NCBI RefSeq assembly: GCF_008831285.2
Contig: NW_022205110.1
Coordinates: 1-34,704, forward strand
Length of the DNA stretch: 34,704 bases
Direction: 5' to 3'
DNA from: Nymphaea colorata
Lineage: Eukaryota; Streptophyta; Magnoliopsida; Nymphaeales; Nymphaeaceae
The translations under genes and the position numbers were made by a program. This document shows, piece after piece, positions 1 to 11,648 of the stretch. Every line of letters starts with the position of its first letter. Position 1 is the stretch's first letter. Under the pieces are notes generated by a model. That model was not told the origin of the DNA. It did no database searches and saw nothing but the letters and a program-made list of their open reading frames with translations.

Positions 1-98
1 CCAACCCCAACCCCAACCCAACCCCAACCCCAACCCCAACCCCAACCCCAACCCCAACCCCAACCCCAACCCCAACCCCAACCCCAACCCCAACCCCA
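1..98. repeat. Left telomere, C4A2 repeats
   Basis: Uninterrupted CCCCAA repeats run from the first base to the unique sequence that starts at about position 99. One unit at 17-21 is CCCAA, one C short. C4A2/G4T2 is the telomere type of oligohymenophorean ciliates such as Tetrahymena. With the G4T2 tract at the other end it marks this as a complete linear macronuclear chromosome. Confidence 0.97.
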
Positions 99-394
99 GA
101 ATATCAAGATAATATTACAAAACTTTATTTTATTGATTATATGTTTGAAAATTAATCGAGTTATTTGAGAAAATTGTTTCCATTCTTATTAGATCTATTT
201 TTGTTTCAGAATATATATGCCAATCTTTACAAAGATTATATTTTATCATCTCATTTGAATCATTTTATCGAAGAAAACAGTCTGAATAAGAGCTATACCC
301 AAATCTCCAATACTTGTTTCCTCTAATTTTGGCCATGGACTAACTCCTTAAAAGATATTATCGTCTAAACCGATGGATATTATTTCATAGCATA
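99..394. other. Left subtelomeric spacer
   Basis: About 300 bp of AT-rich sequence between the telomere and the first start codon. I see no gene in it and no degenerate telomeric repeats beyond the tract itself. It must contain the promoter of the first MACPF gene, which therefore lies very close to the chromosome end. Confidence 0.6.
371..394 (+). promoter_or_regulatory. Conserved leader upstream of MACPF gene 1
   Basis: The block just before the start codon contains GATGGATAT followed about 6 bases later by CATAGCA. The same two blocks, in the same order, precede MACPF gene 2 (2346-2371) but are not clear before gene 3. Conservation in otherwise diverged spacer suggests a promoter or 5' leader element. 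It could also just be residual homology from the duplication. Confidence 0.3.
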
Positions 395-1903
395 ATGCAG
401 TTCAAGCTTACCATCTGCCTTCTTGCTTTGCTATCTCTTTCAGTATGTGAACCTCAGAGGCTTCCTCTCTACGTGGGCCGCAGCTACGATCTCCTCTCGG
501 GCAACCCCCTCAGCGACCAAGTCGATCCTGGCTTTGAACACTCCATCTTCGAGTTTTCATACAACAACAAAGATACGACTGAAGACGGAAGATATCTAGT
601 ACCCGATGGTGTCTCCCATAGGAAGGTTTCCTCATGTAGTTTCTCAACTGACGTCCGCACATATCGCGGCACTCAATCTTACCAGGAGGATCTCAAGACC
701 AAAGCCACCATTTCTGGAGGATACAAAGGAGCCCTAGTTGAAGCAGCTTTTTCTTCCTCTGCCAGCTATCAATCCATGCAGAAGCAAACCATATAGTCCA
801 ACATGAGTTTCACCCATGCCACAGCTGAATGTGAGGCTTATGAACTTTCCATTGACATCTTCACCGTCAACACCCTCCTACCTAACTTCGTTACCGGAGT
901 TGTTGAATCCCATAGAAGCGCTAGTTGGGACAAGTTCATCACCCAATTCGGAACTCACTTTGTCTATGACGTGACCATGGGAGGCAGAGCCATCCAAGAG
1001 ATCAGCTATGATTTCCAGTCAGTCTCCAAGCTCAGCTCAATCGACATCGATATCAACATCGCTGCTAAGGCTACATTCGCTAAGTTCTTTGCCGATTCCA
1101 GCTTTGATTGGCATAAACATGAAGAAGAGGTCGGATACGCTGAGAAGCTTTCCAGGACCATCAATGAGCTTTATATCGGAGGAGAGCCTCCCAAGGACGG
1201 AAACATCCACAACTGGGTCGATCATGTGATTGAAAACCCCATGCCAATCAAATACAAAGTTATTGAGCTTTCTGAACTCTTCAGCAAGGTCAAAGAGCCA
1301 GGATTTAACCTCACCTAAGCTGTCCAGCAGTTCCACTCAGCCCTTGATGCCTATTGCACTAGCATGAGCTGCAGAAAGCCCACTCCAGACAAACCCAAGC
1401 CACCCCCAGCCACAACTGTCGATACTAAGTCTATTGCCTATGGTGGTAATGGTGGCTCTCCTTTCCAGTTCTCAGTTCCTTCAACAACTCTCAACGCAAT
1501 CAAATTCGTCATTCGACATGGTACCAACATCGACAATTTCCAAATCCTTCTGGGAGATGGAGTGAAGAAGTTCTACACTCCTGCTCAAGGTGGATCCGGA
1601 GGCAGTCCAGCAGAATGGGTCGTTCCTGATGGTCAATTCGTGGAGCAAATTGAGTACAGAAGCGGAGATAGGCTGGATTCAATCACCTTCATCACTAACA
1701 CTGGCGTAAAGTCACCCCACTTCGGTGGAGGAGGAGGCAGCTACCACTTGGAGACCTTCCCTGAAGGATATCGCATCATCGGATTCTATGGAAGATCAGG
1801 TGATCGTGTGGATCAGTTGGGATTCATCTTGGCTAAGACCATCTACCCACCTTACGGAAATCCTTATATCGATATCATTAAGAAGAATCTCCAATATGAA
1901 TGA
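395..1903 (+). CDS. Secreted MACPF protein with jacalin-like C-terminal domain (copy 1 of 3)
   Basis: One frame of 502 residues ends at TGA 1901-1903. It reads through TAG 794 and TAA 1316, both taken as Glu. Residues 1-19 form a signal peptide. The MACPF signature is at about 185-199 (FGTHFVYDVTMGGRA: aromatic-GTH plus GG). A Pro-rich linker lies at about 327-340. The C-terminal 150 residues hold three Gly-rich strand blocks, with GGNGG at the start and GFYGRSGDRVDQLGF near the end, typical of a jacalin-like beta-prism lectin domain. MACPF proteins assemble into rings on membranes and many make pores. A lectin domain would target glycans, so a role in prey attack, defence or extracellular recognition is inferred, not shown. 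It is the most GC-rich copy and has the fewest reassigned codons, which may mean the highest expression. Confidence 0.88.
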
Positions 1904-2371
1904 TCTATCCATCATCATCAATCTCATCATATCAAGTAAAATCCATCTGATAGCTATCAAAAATTCAAAGAAGTTGTCAATAACAAAAACATCTGCGAAT
2001 TTAAATGGACAAGTTCGAAGATAAAATAATTAAGAAACGCTGTTTTTTTTTTTGTTTTTTAAGGATTATAACTTTTTTATTAGGCTTCTCAAATATTTTT
2101 TATGATAACTCCAAAGCTTGATGTGCAATATATTCCATAAACTTGAATAATTTGTCATAATTTATATTATATTTAAGATTATTGCTAAAATCAAAGGTCC
2201 AAGTACAGTTATTTTTATATTTTCCTCGCCTTATGAAAGCTATTATACCCAAAGAAGAAGCTCATATATGTTTCACATCAATATGTTTGTTTACTATCCT
2301 TATTTTTAACCGTAGCTTAGTTTGTAAAAAAATAGTATCCTTGAACGGATGGATATAAACCATAGCAAAAA
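1904..2371. other. Spacer between MACPF copies 1 and 2
   Basis: This 468 bp AT-rich spacer holds a T-run near 2042-2052. I see no gene in it. Short open frames on both strands lack any recognisable protein character. It should contain the 3' end signals of copy 1 and the promoter of copy 2. Confidence 0.5.
2346..2371 (+). promoter_or_regulatory. Conserved leader upstream of MACPF gene 2
   Basis: GGATGGATAT and CATAGCA directly before the start codon repeat the arrangement seen before MACPF gene 1 at 371-394. Function is inferred only from conservation. Confidence 0.3.
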
Positions 2372-3880
2372 ATGCAGTACAGGCAAATACTCTGTCTTCT
2401 TGCCCTGTTATCTTTTTCAGTAAGTGAATTACCACGACTTCCTCTCTACGTGGGTCGCAGTTACGACCTCCTAACAGGCAATCCATTCAGCAACCAGGTG
2501 GATCCTGGTTTTGAGCACTCCATTTTCAATTTTTCATACAACAACAAGGAGACGACTGATGATGGAAGATACCTTATCCCTGATGGAGTTTCCCACAGAA
2601 AGGTGTCATCTTGTACATTTGCTACTGATGTCCGCACATATCGCGGGACCCAATCATACCAAGAAGAGTTAAAAGCAAAAGCTACCATATCAGGAGGTTA
2701 TAAAGGGCCATTAGTGGAAGGAGCTTTCTCTTCTTCTGCCAGCTATCAATCCATGCAAAAAAAGACCATATAATCCAACATGAGTTTTACCCACGCAACT
2801 GCTGAGTGCGAAGCTTACGAACTTTCCATCGATATCTTCACTATCAATACTCTCTTACCCAATTTCATTACTGGCGTTGTCCAATCCACCAAAAGTGGCA
2901 AATGGGATAAGTTTATTGCTCAGTTTGGGACTCACTTTGTGTATGATGTAACGATGGGCGGCAGGGCTACTCAAGAGATAAGCTATGACTTTCAATCAGT
3001 TTCAAAGCTGAATTCCATCAACATCGACATCAACGTTGCTGCTAAGGCCACTTTTGCCAAATTTTTTGGTGATGCCAGCTTCGATTGGCATAAACATACA
3101 GAAGAAGTGGGATATGCTGAGAAGCTATCAAAAACTATAAATGAATTATACATAGGAGGATAGCCTCCAAAGGATGGCAATATTCGGAACTGGGTCGATC
3201 ATGTCATCTTAAATCCTATGCCTATCAAGTATAAGATCTTCTAACTGTCTGATCTATTTAGCAAGATCAAAGAACCAGGTTTTAATCTCAGTTAGGCTGT
3301 CCAACAGTTTCACAAAGCTCTTGATGTTTACTGTACCAGTATGAACTGCAAAAAGCCTACTCCTGATAAGCCAAAACCTCCACCAGCTACAATTGTTGAT
3401 ACTAAATCGAAAGCTTATGGTGGAGATGGCGGAAATCCTTTTCAATTCTCAGTTCCTTCCACGACTATCAACGCCATGAAGTTTTTGATTCGCCATGGAG
3501 GCTAAATTGACAATATTCAAGTTCTGCTTGGGGATGGAGTGAAAAAATTTTATACTCCTGCTCAAGGCGGTTCAGGAGGGGATGCAGCTGAATGGGTGGT
3601 CCCTGACGGTCAATATGTGACTCAAATCGAGTATAGGAGTGGAGATAGGATAGACGCCATCACCTTCATCACCAACACCGGCGTAAAATCACCTCATTTC
3701 GGTGGAGGAGAAGGGGACTATCACTTGTAGACTTTTCCCTAAGGATACCGTATTATCGGATTCTACGGACGGTCAGGCAAAAGAGTGGATCAGTTGGGTT
3801 TCATCTTGGCTAAGACCGTCTATCCGCCCTATGGAGTTGCTTATATCGATGTCATTAAAAAGAATCTACAAGCATATTGA
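2372..3880 (+). CDS. Secreted MACPF protein with jacalin-like C-terminal domain (copy 2 of 3)
   Basis: The frame is again exactly 502 residues and collinear with copy 1, ending at TGA 3878-3880. It contains seven in-frame UAR codons (TAA 2771, TAG 3161, TAA 3242, TAG 3293, TAA 3503, TAG 3728, TAA 3740). Five of them align with GAA or GAG in copy 1 and/or copy 3. The signal peptide, GTHFVYDVTMGGRA signature, Pro-rich hinge and jacalin-like domain are all kept. It is more AT-rich than copy 1. With the standard or Gln codes it would look like a pseudogene or a poorly conserved protein. With UAR=Glu it is intact and highly similar, so it is probably functional. Confidence 0.87.
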
Positions 3881-4140
3881 TCTGTTCGAAATTTATGAAA
3901 TAAAAACATTGCATCCACAACATAGACAAATCAAAAAAGTTATGTGGCTTAAAACCCCTTTTTATCGATTTTTATTATAAACTTCTACAATTATGATTGA
4001 AAAGAGACGAATTCATTAAAGTCTTACCACTTTTCGACTTATATTCTTCTCTATTTATCTTAGTTTGAATTTCTTTACGCAAATATAACTGATTACAAAA
4101 TCCTATCCACAAAAATTGTAGGATTATTAATTTCAACATA

Positions 4141-5649
4141 ATGCAGACCAAACTAGTCATCTGCATCGTAACAATACTGTTCCTTTCGGTATGTGAGCTC
4201 CCAAGACTTCCTCTCTACGTAGGCCGCAGTTACGACTTACTCACAGGCAATCCCCTCAGCGAGCAAGTAGATCCTGGCTTTTCGCACTCAGTTTTTGAGT
4301 TTTCATACAGCAACAAGGATACAACTGAAGATGGAAGATACCTTGTCCCCGATGGTGTCTCCCACAGGAAAGTTTCCTCGTGCAGCTTCTCCACTGATGT
4401 CCGCACATACCGTGGCACTCAATCATACCAGGAGGAATTGAAAACAAAGGCAACAATTTCAGGAGGGTATAAGGGATTACTTTTGGAGGCGGCCTTCTCC
4501 ACCTCTACAAGCTTTCAGCATATGCAGAAGCAAACAATTGAATAAAACATTAGCATCACCCATGCCAGTGCATAATGCGAAGCATATGAACTCTCAATAG
4601 ACATCTTCACAGTCAATAACCTCCTACCTAACTTCGTTGCTGGTGTTATCGAATCTTACAAGAATGCAAATTGGGATAAATTTATCTCTCAATTTGGCAC
4701 ACATTTTGTCTATGATGCTACTATGGGGGGCAGGGCGACCCAAGAAATCAGCTATGATTTCCAGTCAATCTCCAAGCTGAACTCGATTGACATCGACATC
4801 AACGTTGCTGCTAAGGCCAGCTTTGCTAAGTTCTTTGCTGATTCCAGCTTCGACTGGCATAAGCATAAAGAAGAGGTTGGGTATGCTGAAAAATTGTCAA
4901 GGACGATTGATGAACTCTACATCGGAGGACAACCTCCCAAAGACGGAAATATTCGTGATTGGTCTGATCATGTTATCTAAAATCCCATGCCTATAAGGTA
5001 CAAGATCATCTAACTGTCAGAGCTTTTCAGCAACATTAAAGAGTCAGGGTTTAATCTCACTGAAGCTGTCCAGCAGTTCCATAGAGCTCTTGACGCTTAT
5101 TGCACCAGCTAGAACTGTAGAAGACCAAGTCCCGATCGGCCAAAACCTCCTCCAGCAACGATCGATTATGTTAAAACTGCGGCATACGGTGGGGATGGTG
5201 GATAGGAATTCGAATTCTCAATTCCCTCAACGACTATCAATGCTGTTAAATTTTTGGTCCGTCATGGGGCAATCATCGATAACCTCCAAATTCTGCTCGG
5301 AGACGGTATAAAAAAATATTATACCCCTGCTTAAGGAGGCGTCTGGGGTACTGGCGCATAGTGGACGGTTCCTGAGGGGCAATACGTGAACCAGGTAGAG
5401 TATAGAAGCTCCACTTGGGTGGTTTCATTGACTTTCATCACAAACACTGGCACGAAGTCGCCTTATTTCGGTGGAGGTGTCGGCAACTATCACTTGGTGA
5501 CCTTCCCTGAGGGGTATCGCATTATTGGATTTTATGGAAGAGCTGATGATCATCTTGATAAGTTGGGATTCGTCCTAGGAAAGACCATATATCCAGCCCA
5601 AGGAGAGCCTTATCTTCATGTCATCAACAATCAGCTCAAAACTGAATGA
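4141..5649 (+). CDS. Secreted MACPF protein with jacalin-like C-terminal domain (copy 3 of 3)
   Basis: Third tandem copy, 502 residues, ending at TGA 5647-5649. It has eight in-frame UAR codons (4543, 4573, 4978, 5011, 5108, 5202, 5332, 5359). At 4573, 4978, 5011 and 5359 a paralogue has GAA/GAG. At 5332 both paralogues have CAA (Gln), the one clear exception. The signal peptide and MACPF signature (GTHFVYDATMGGRA) are conserved. The C-terminal lectin-like domain is the most diverged part: one SGDR loop is replaced by a Ser/Thr/Trp sequence, so glycan specificity may differ. The equal length of all three copies, without a single indel, points to strong constraint or recent duplication. Confidence 0.86.
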
Positions 5650-5751
5650 TCTCAGCAAACATCTAACATTCTATTCATCACTTTTCCAAATTTTAAACCC
5701 ATTTTTACTTCATAAATTCAATATTTTGAATGGCATAATAATTATCTTGGA

Positions 5752-7875
5752 TCACACATAAATACTGGCTTGAGGGTATTGCGCCTGTAGTTTCTGTAAC
5801 ACTTTAGAAGCGTTTTGAAATGTATTTTAATGAAGATTTAGATTTGTCAATGATGTCAAGTTGCAAGCTACGATAATATCTGAAATTTAATCTGTTAGTT
5901 TATTACTTGACAAATCGATCTATTTCACAACTGGCATTCCACTGCAACTAAAATTGGCTAATCTGTTTTTGGAAAGATAGATACTGGTAGCTTTAGGCAG
6001 TTGATTATTTTGGAAATCAGCAAGGTTATTATATGAAAGTTGAAGCCTTGTCAAATTAGGCATATTGCGAGAATGAAAGTCTCCCAAACTGGCATTGTAT
6101 ATGTATAATTCCACTATCGTGTTATCGTAGTTATCGTGGAAGGTAAAGGGGATGGCGATGTCGTTAATGCTTACATATTGTAGGGGTCCATAGTTATTGA
6201 AATAAATGTTTGATACCTGCATATGTGATAAAGTTAGTCTTGTCACCAATGGAAATTGGCAATAAACAAAAAAAGTCTCAACGTGTTCTTTTGTATCAAA
6301 GTAAAGGCTTTTCAGTTTTGGAAAGCGAAGTTAGTTAAAGACTTTTATTGGACCAAAAATAGTCAAATGTTCCAGATTGTCCAAATAGTCATATATGTCT
6401 ATCCTTTCATTATTAAGCTCAATTGTAAGGTCATTCAGCAAGGGCATCTTGTTGTCTTTAAAGGAAGTGAGAGAGGGTCCTCGTAAGCTCAATTATTTTA
6501 GCAGAGGGAAGTTGTAATTGTCAAAATTTTTGATTGAATGTTCATAAAGATCGATATCTTCAAGGGATTGGAATTTAGAAAAGCAGCTAACGTTGGTCAC
6601 ACTATCCAGGTTAAGCAAATAAATTGATTTTAGCTTTAGCAAAAGGTTCTTATTGCAAAGATCACCAATCATATCTTGGTTCAAACCTTAGAGGGTAAGC
6701 TTTTCAAGCTCTGGAAGTTTATTCTATGTAAAATTTTTAACCTTCGCTCGACCAATTTCGAGGTATTTTAGATTTGGGTATTAGTGGTTGACGAACAAAG
6801 GAATTTCAACCATATCAAACCGCAAGAAATTTAGCAGCCTTAGCTAGGGATAATATTGGAAATTGGTGATATTACTGCTCATGATGTTGATACTTTTGAG
6901 GACGGGGATAGCGTTTGTCTTTAGTTTTGAAAAATCGTAACTTGTATCATACATGGATAGGTCAGTTAAGGCTGGAAGGACATTGCTTTAGAAAGTTAGG
7001 GACTGCTGTGGACTTGTAAGTTGCATGGAAGTGAGATTTCCAAGGTTATTGCCACTGATGATACTTCCAAATCTCGAAATTGAGTTTAGTTTTGGAAAGT
7101 AATTGCCTTTTAGCACTTTAAGGTTATATTCATTCACAAAAGAAAGAACTTCAAGGTTGTTGCAAGAGCAATTAGATATCTACGTCACGTTGTTTCCAGT
7201 TAGATTTAAAGTTTTTATCCCTGAAAGTACGTTATCTTTAAATATAGAAATGCGATTGAATCTAAGATCCAATGTGGAGTTTAAGAGAGGAATAAAGTTA
7301 TTGCTGAAATCTTTTAACAAGCTTTGCGCTGTAGTCTTGAATTATGAAACTTTTGGAAGTTTATTGTTGGATATACTGACGATGAAATTTTGTGAGAGAT
7401 CTAAGCTGACAAGATCAGGAAGTGAGTTATCACTAAAATTTGTGAGATGGTTGCCACTGAGGTTCAAAAATTCCAAAGCAGGGATTGAGACCGCATTCCC
7501 AAATGCAGGTTGCTTTATGTTAAAGGTGATAGATTTAATATTAGTCTTGTTGAACATCAGCTTTTGGTGCATGATATCGCAATTCTATTTTATCACTTGG
7601 TTCAGCCCATCGATTTGTTGTTATGTGCCATTAATATCGATTTAAAGTTGGCTGATGTTCTTGTTCAACATCTCAATTGATTGGTCTAATTGTCCAATCT
7701 ATGTCTACATTTTTTGGTTGTTTTCCTGCAGTTGTGCATTCTAAGCTTTCAATGAATTATTTTGGTTCTGTAATTATTGATCCTCGGATTCTGAAAGCTT
7801 ATCCACCATCAGATATATAGTCAGTCCAGAAAAAACTAAGACACTAATGGCAAGAATGAGAAATGCTTTCTTCAT
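5752..7875 (-). CDS. Leucine-rich-repeat protein with N-terminal membrane anchor
   Basis: A 707-residue frame runs from ATG 7875-7873 to TGA 5754-5752 with about 19 in-frame UAR codons and no intron. Residues 4-24 are a hydrophobic helix after MKK, either a signal anchor or a signal peptide. Residues about 25-95 are Gln/Asn-rich with heptad-like Leu/Ile, a likely coiled coil. From about 105 to 690 there are many irregular leucine-rich repeats, for example LEFLNLSGNHLTNFS and LVSLDLSQNFIVSIS. Such proteins present a curved binding surface, here probably outside the cell or in an organelle lumen. I see no kinase or other C-terminal domain after the repeats. The ligand is unknown. It is AT-rich and uses UAR codons far more than its neighbours, which may mean low expression. 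Confidence 0.82.
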
Positions 7876-8127
7876 TTTGGAATATTTGGAGACGAACCTT
7901 TATTATATGTGTTGGTATTCATCCGGGAGATGCATTCCTGGAATTATAATATAAATTGTTGGGGAATAAGGCCCTGAAAATCATTTTGAAGGTGTCTTGG
8001 TTTGATAATAACTATTATTGTGATAAAAAGATCATAATTTTTTGGTAAGATTCAATACGTATGATATTATGATAATACCTAATTAGACTGTTTTTACTCT
8101 TCGCTCGAAATACTTATATTATAAAAT

Positions 8128-9672
8128 ATGCAGAAAACCCCGCCAGCCCATCTTGTCTCACCTCTCCTCATCAACGATCCTCACCCTTCATATAAGTGCG
8201 GCTGTGGAGAGTAATTCACCAACAAAGACCAGTTCAGAGAGCACACCTTATGCCTGCACAATGGGCAATACATCTTGAAAAGCACCCACTTCCTCTCCTG
8301 CCTCACCAACCTGGTCCTTCCTGTACAGCATCCTGCCGCCTCTCATTCGCCAAAATCAATGAAGACTTATTAGGAGTGCGCTGGAGAAGAGGAGTGTGAG
8401 CGTCTCACTCCAAATCAGTACAAAAAGAAGCAGAAAAATGGTAAATAGTAAAAGAAAGAAAAACAAAAGGCAGCTGCTCCAGTACAGCCCAACAAACAAC
8501 AACAAATTGATGAAGAAGTCGAATGGAATGGTTTTAAACTCATCAGAAACAAAAAATCACACAAATCATCAGGCTTTTTCTGTGGTCAGTGTCTTACCAC
8601 TTTTTCACTAGCTGAGTAATACATTCTGCATTGCATTGAAGCCTGTCGATAGCTCAGCCACCCACAATCCTCACATTCCGTCAGTTGCATCTATGACTCA
8701 ACGCCAACCGACGATTAACAAATGGATAAAATAGAAATCCTTTAGCCAAAGGATAAAAAGAAGCTTCGCCCTGTGTCTAATCAACTTGGAAGATATACTA
8801 AGGACCCAATCAGACGACTAGCCAAACAGGATGTTTATAGGAAAGAAACAGTACCATATTATTGTGGTCGATGTAACTAAGTCTTTTAGAACAAAATGGT
8901 TTACTGTCTGCACATGATAAGAAAACACGATGAGATAATACCTCCTTCGAGTTCCCACATCGTCTTAAGGGTGCTAAAAAACGTGTATTATGGCAAAATG
9001 GAGTACCGAAATGCTTACGTATCTTTAAGTGAGAACTAGAACAGAGATGAAAGGCCAATTTACTATTGCTGCTGTAAACCGGAACATAAAATCACCTTGA
9101 AAAAGCTAGCCGAGCATGTGATGGTAGTCCATAAGGGAATTTCTCCCCCTTGCCGGACTATTTATCAAACCATTAATTATCAAGCCCAAAAATCAATCTA
9201 GGAAAGTAAATAAATAGCATCAGAGGAAGAGCCTTAGCCAATTGAGAATATACCAGAAGGTAGCTTGGAAGTTAAGCAAGTCCTGCTTGGCAATCCCTAA
9301 AGACCCAAGGAAGATAAAAGACTCAATCCTATCTTTGCCATCTGGCGTTCAAAGGCAGATCACAGGGAAATTCCTTTCGAATGTTATACATGCAACAAAT
9401 CTTTCACTAATCTTATTAGCGCTTCTAAGCACATCTTCAATCAAGGGCATACACAAGTATAAAACGTCTCATTTTCGCATGTTCTGTTTCAGGTGCAAAT
9501 CAACAAGCAATTCGTGAACAATCTTTACATTTGCCGTCGAATTGAGTGGAAGATCAAAGAAGCCATCTACTATTGCCCTTGCAAGCCGGAAAACAAAGTT
9601 ACCATGAGTGAGTTGATGCAGCATCATATGGAGGTTCATAACTTCATCTCACCTGTCTACAAGTTCCAATGA
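8128..9672 (+). CDS. Six-finger C2H2-like zinc protein (copy 1 of 2)
   Basis: A single 514-residue frame ends at TGA 9670-9672 and contains many UAR codons. Six candidate zinc fingers start near residues 22, 150, 243, 311, 417 and 481. Fingers 1, 4 and 6 have a shortened first knuckle, C-x-C (CGCG, CCCK, CPCK), followed by about 12 residues and H-x3/4-H. Fingers 2, 3 and 5 have C-x2-C, and finger 2 ends in H-x4-C. Basic Lys/Gln-rich stretches link the fingers. This suggests a nuclear DNA- or RNA-binding protein, but the family was not recognised and the target is unknown. The next gene has the same finger order, so the pair arose by tandem duplication. No signal peptide or membrane segment is visible. 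Confidence 0.75.
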
Positions 9673-9840
9673 TATGCATAATAATCATTGATTGATAGAT
9701 TATTTATTTATTCAAAAGAAAGGAAAACCGGGCATGCGTAGATCTGTATTAGTAGAATTAAATACGCTTGGACGAGTTATCTGGGTATTATTGTAATCAG
9801 ACTAGTTTGACTGATAATAATAAAAATACTTGATTTACGC

Positions 9841-11457
9841 ATGCAAACAAAGCCATCGAAATCTCTCCGCATTCCTCTTGTAGCTGATCCCCATCCAATC
9901 TTCAAATGCGGCTGCGGGGTCGAACTTCCAAGTAGAGACAAGTTCAAGGAACACTCTCTGCGTCTCCATAAAGGAAAATACATCAAAGATAGCACTCACT
10001 TCCTCTCATGCCTAACGAACATAGTCTTGCCGGTACAGCAAATCACTGATAGTATGCCTTTGCCTTCAGGAAAAGAGGAAGAAAACTCTTTGGAGAAGAT
10101 TACAACAGAGAAAGAACCGTAAGAGATGGAGCCTGTTACTAAAAAACAGTCTATGCAGCTAAGATCCAAGCAAACAAAATAGAAAAAAAATAATGAAATA
10201 CAGAAGCAAAGGTATGATAATCACGAAGAGAAAGAAAAGCTAGCCACTAAGAACCACCAAACCATCAAAAATCCTCCAAAGGTAGAGTAGCCTATCGAAT
10301 GGAACGGTTTCAGACTCATAAAGAACAAGGAATGCTTCTCTGAGGCATTTTTCTGTGGTCGATGCCGCATAACTATCACATAAGTCTCATAGTTCATCAT
10401 CCACTGCATTGAAGAGTGTAAATAACTCAAATACCCTCTTTCTTCTCATTTCATAACATGTACAATTGATCAAACTCAAACCCAATAAATCCCCACAGCA
10501 AAACAGCCATAGCCATAGATTCAAACAAAAAGAGAAACTCGCCAAACAAAAAGACAACATAAATCACATGTAATTCAACAATCTGCTTCTGAAATGATTG
10601 TCCAATAGCCGAAGAAACCGAGAAGGCGAACCTACGATCCAATTAGGTTGATTTACATGAAAAAATAGGACCACAGATAAATCCCCTTCTTCTGCGGTTT
10701 CTGCAATAAAACCTTTGCAAAATTTAAATCTTACTCTCGAGACATTTAAGAGCACCATTCATAGCTAGTTTCTCCTGCAAGCTCGCATGTGATATTGAGA
10801 CTATCGTTCATGAGACCCTCCGAATACAAAGCGAGAAGATACAACATATACCTCTCCCAAAACGAGTAATGGAGGAACCAAGATGTCATATATTACTGCC
10901 CCTGCAAACCTGACGTCAAAATGGAAATGAAGAAATTGATCCAACACACCATGGTGGTCCATAGGGGTATATCTCCTATCTATGAGTTTCACTAACAGGG
11001 ATAAAATATTTTTAACAGTCGCCTTGGAACAGAATGCATACCCAATTACTAAGACTAACCGATATAATAGGACCACAATATCTTCTTGAAGGAACTTCGT
11101 CGCATTTCAGACACCAACTCTGACCACAGAGAAGTTCCTTTTTACTGCAAGACCTGCAATAAAGATTACGAGACCCCCAGCCAATACAAATACCATTTCC
11201 TAAAAGGACATACCAACTAAGAAAAGCCATAATGCTCGCACGTGATATTTAAGCTAAAGTACTTTAGCGTGCCGAAGCTAAGGCTCTTAGTCTTTTCGCC
11301 TAGCGTGGAGTGGCCCAATAAGAGTAAAATATACTTTTGCCCATGCCAGCCGGACGTTATGATGAGGATGAACGAGTTGCTCCAGCATCATATGGACTTA
11401 CATAATGGACAGACTCCCATATATGACTTCCCAGCCTTGAGAAAAAATGGCTTTTGA
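9841..11457 (+). CDS. Six-finger C2H2-like zinc protein (copy 2 of 2)
   Basis: The 538-residue frame from ATG 9841 to TGA 11455-11457 has no intron. It has the same six-finger order as the upstream gene: C-x-C type near residues 21, 350 and 498, and C-x2-C type near 170, 282 and 433. Shared blocks include EWNGF, HCIE and the C-terminal YFCPCQPDV...HHMDLHNG. A TAG in the block before EWNGF aligns with GAA in copy 1, again fitting UAR=Glu. The middle of the protein is low-complexity, rich in Gln, Lys and Thr. Identity between copies is highest in the fingers and low between them, so the duplication is old. The spacer to the previous gene is 168 bp. Confidence 0.75.
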
Positions 11458-11648
11458 TCAACATTAACATTCATATTACTCATATTTACTTCATCCAGAC
11501 ATATCAAGCTATAAATGACCAAATAAATTTTCCAGTAGCTGTATGGCCCTTCAATCCTTCTTTATTTCGGCAATCCTTTATAGTTTGGTTGTTGCCTACT
11601 TATGATTACTTATTTCTCCATTTTGTACTTTTATATTCTTATCTTTAT

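Noticed and set aside
1-98. CRISPR-like or satellite repeat array at the window ends
   Set aside because: Unit, position at both termini and strand orientation are those of ciliate telomeres.
794-796. TAG as a true stop that would split the first MACPF gene
   Set aside because: The same frame continues for 369 codons collinear with two paralogues, and the same applies to UAR codons throughout the window.
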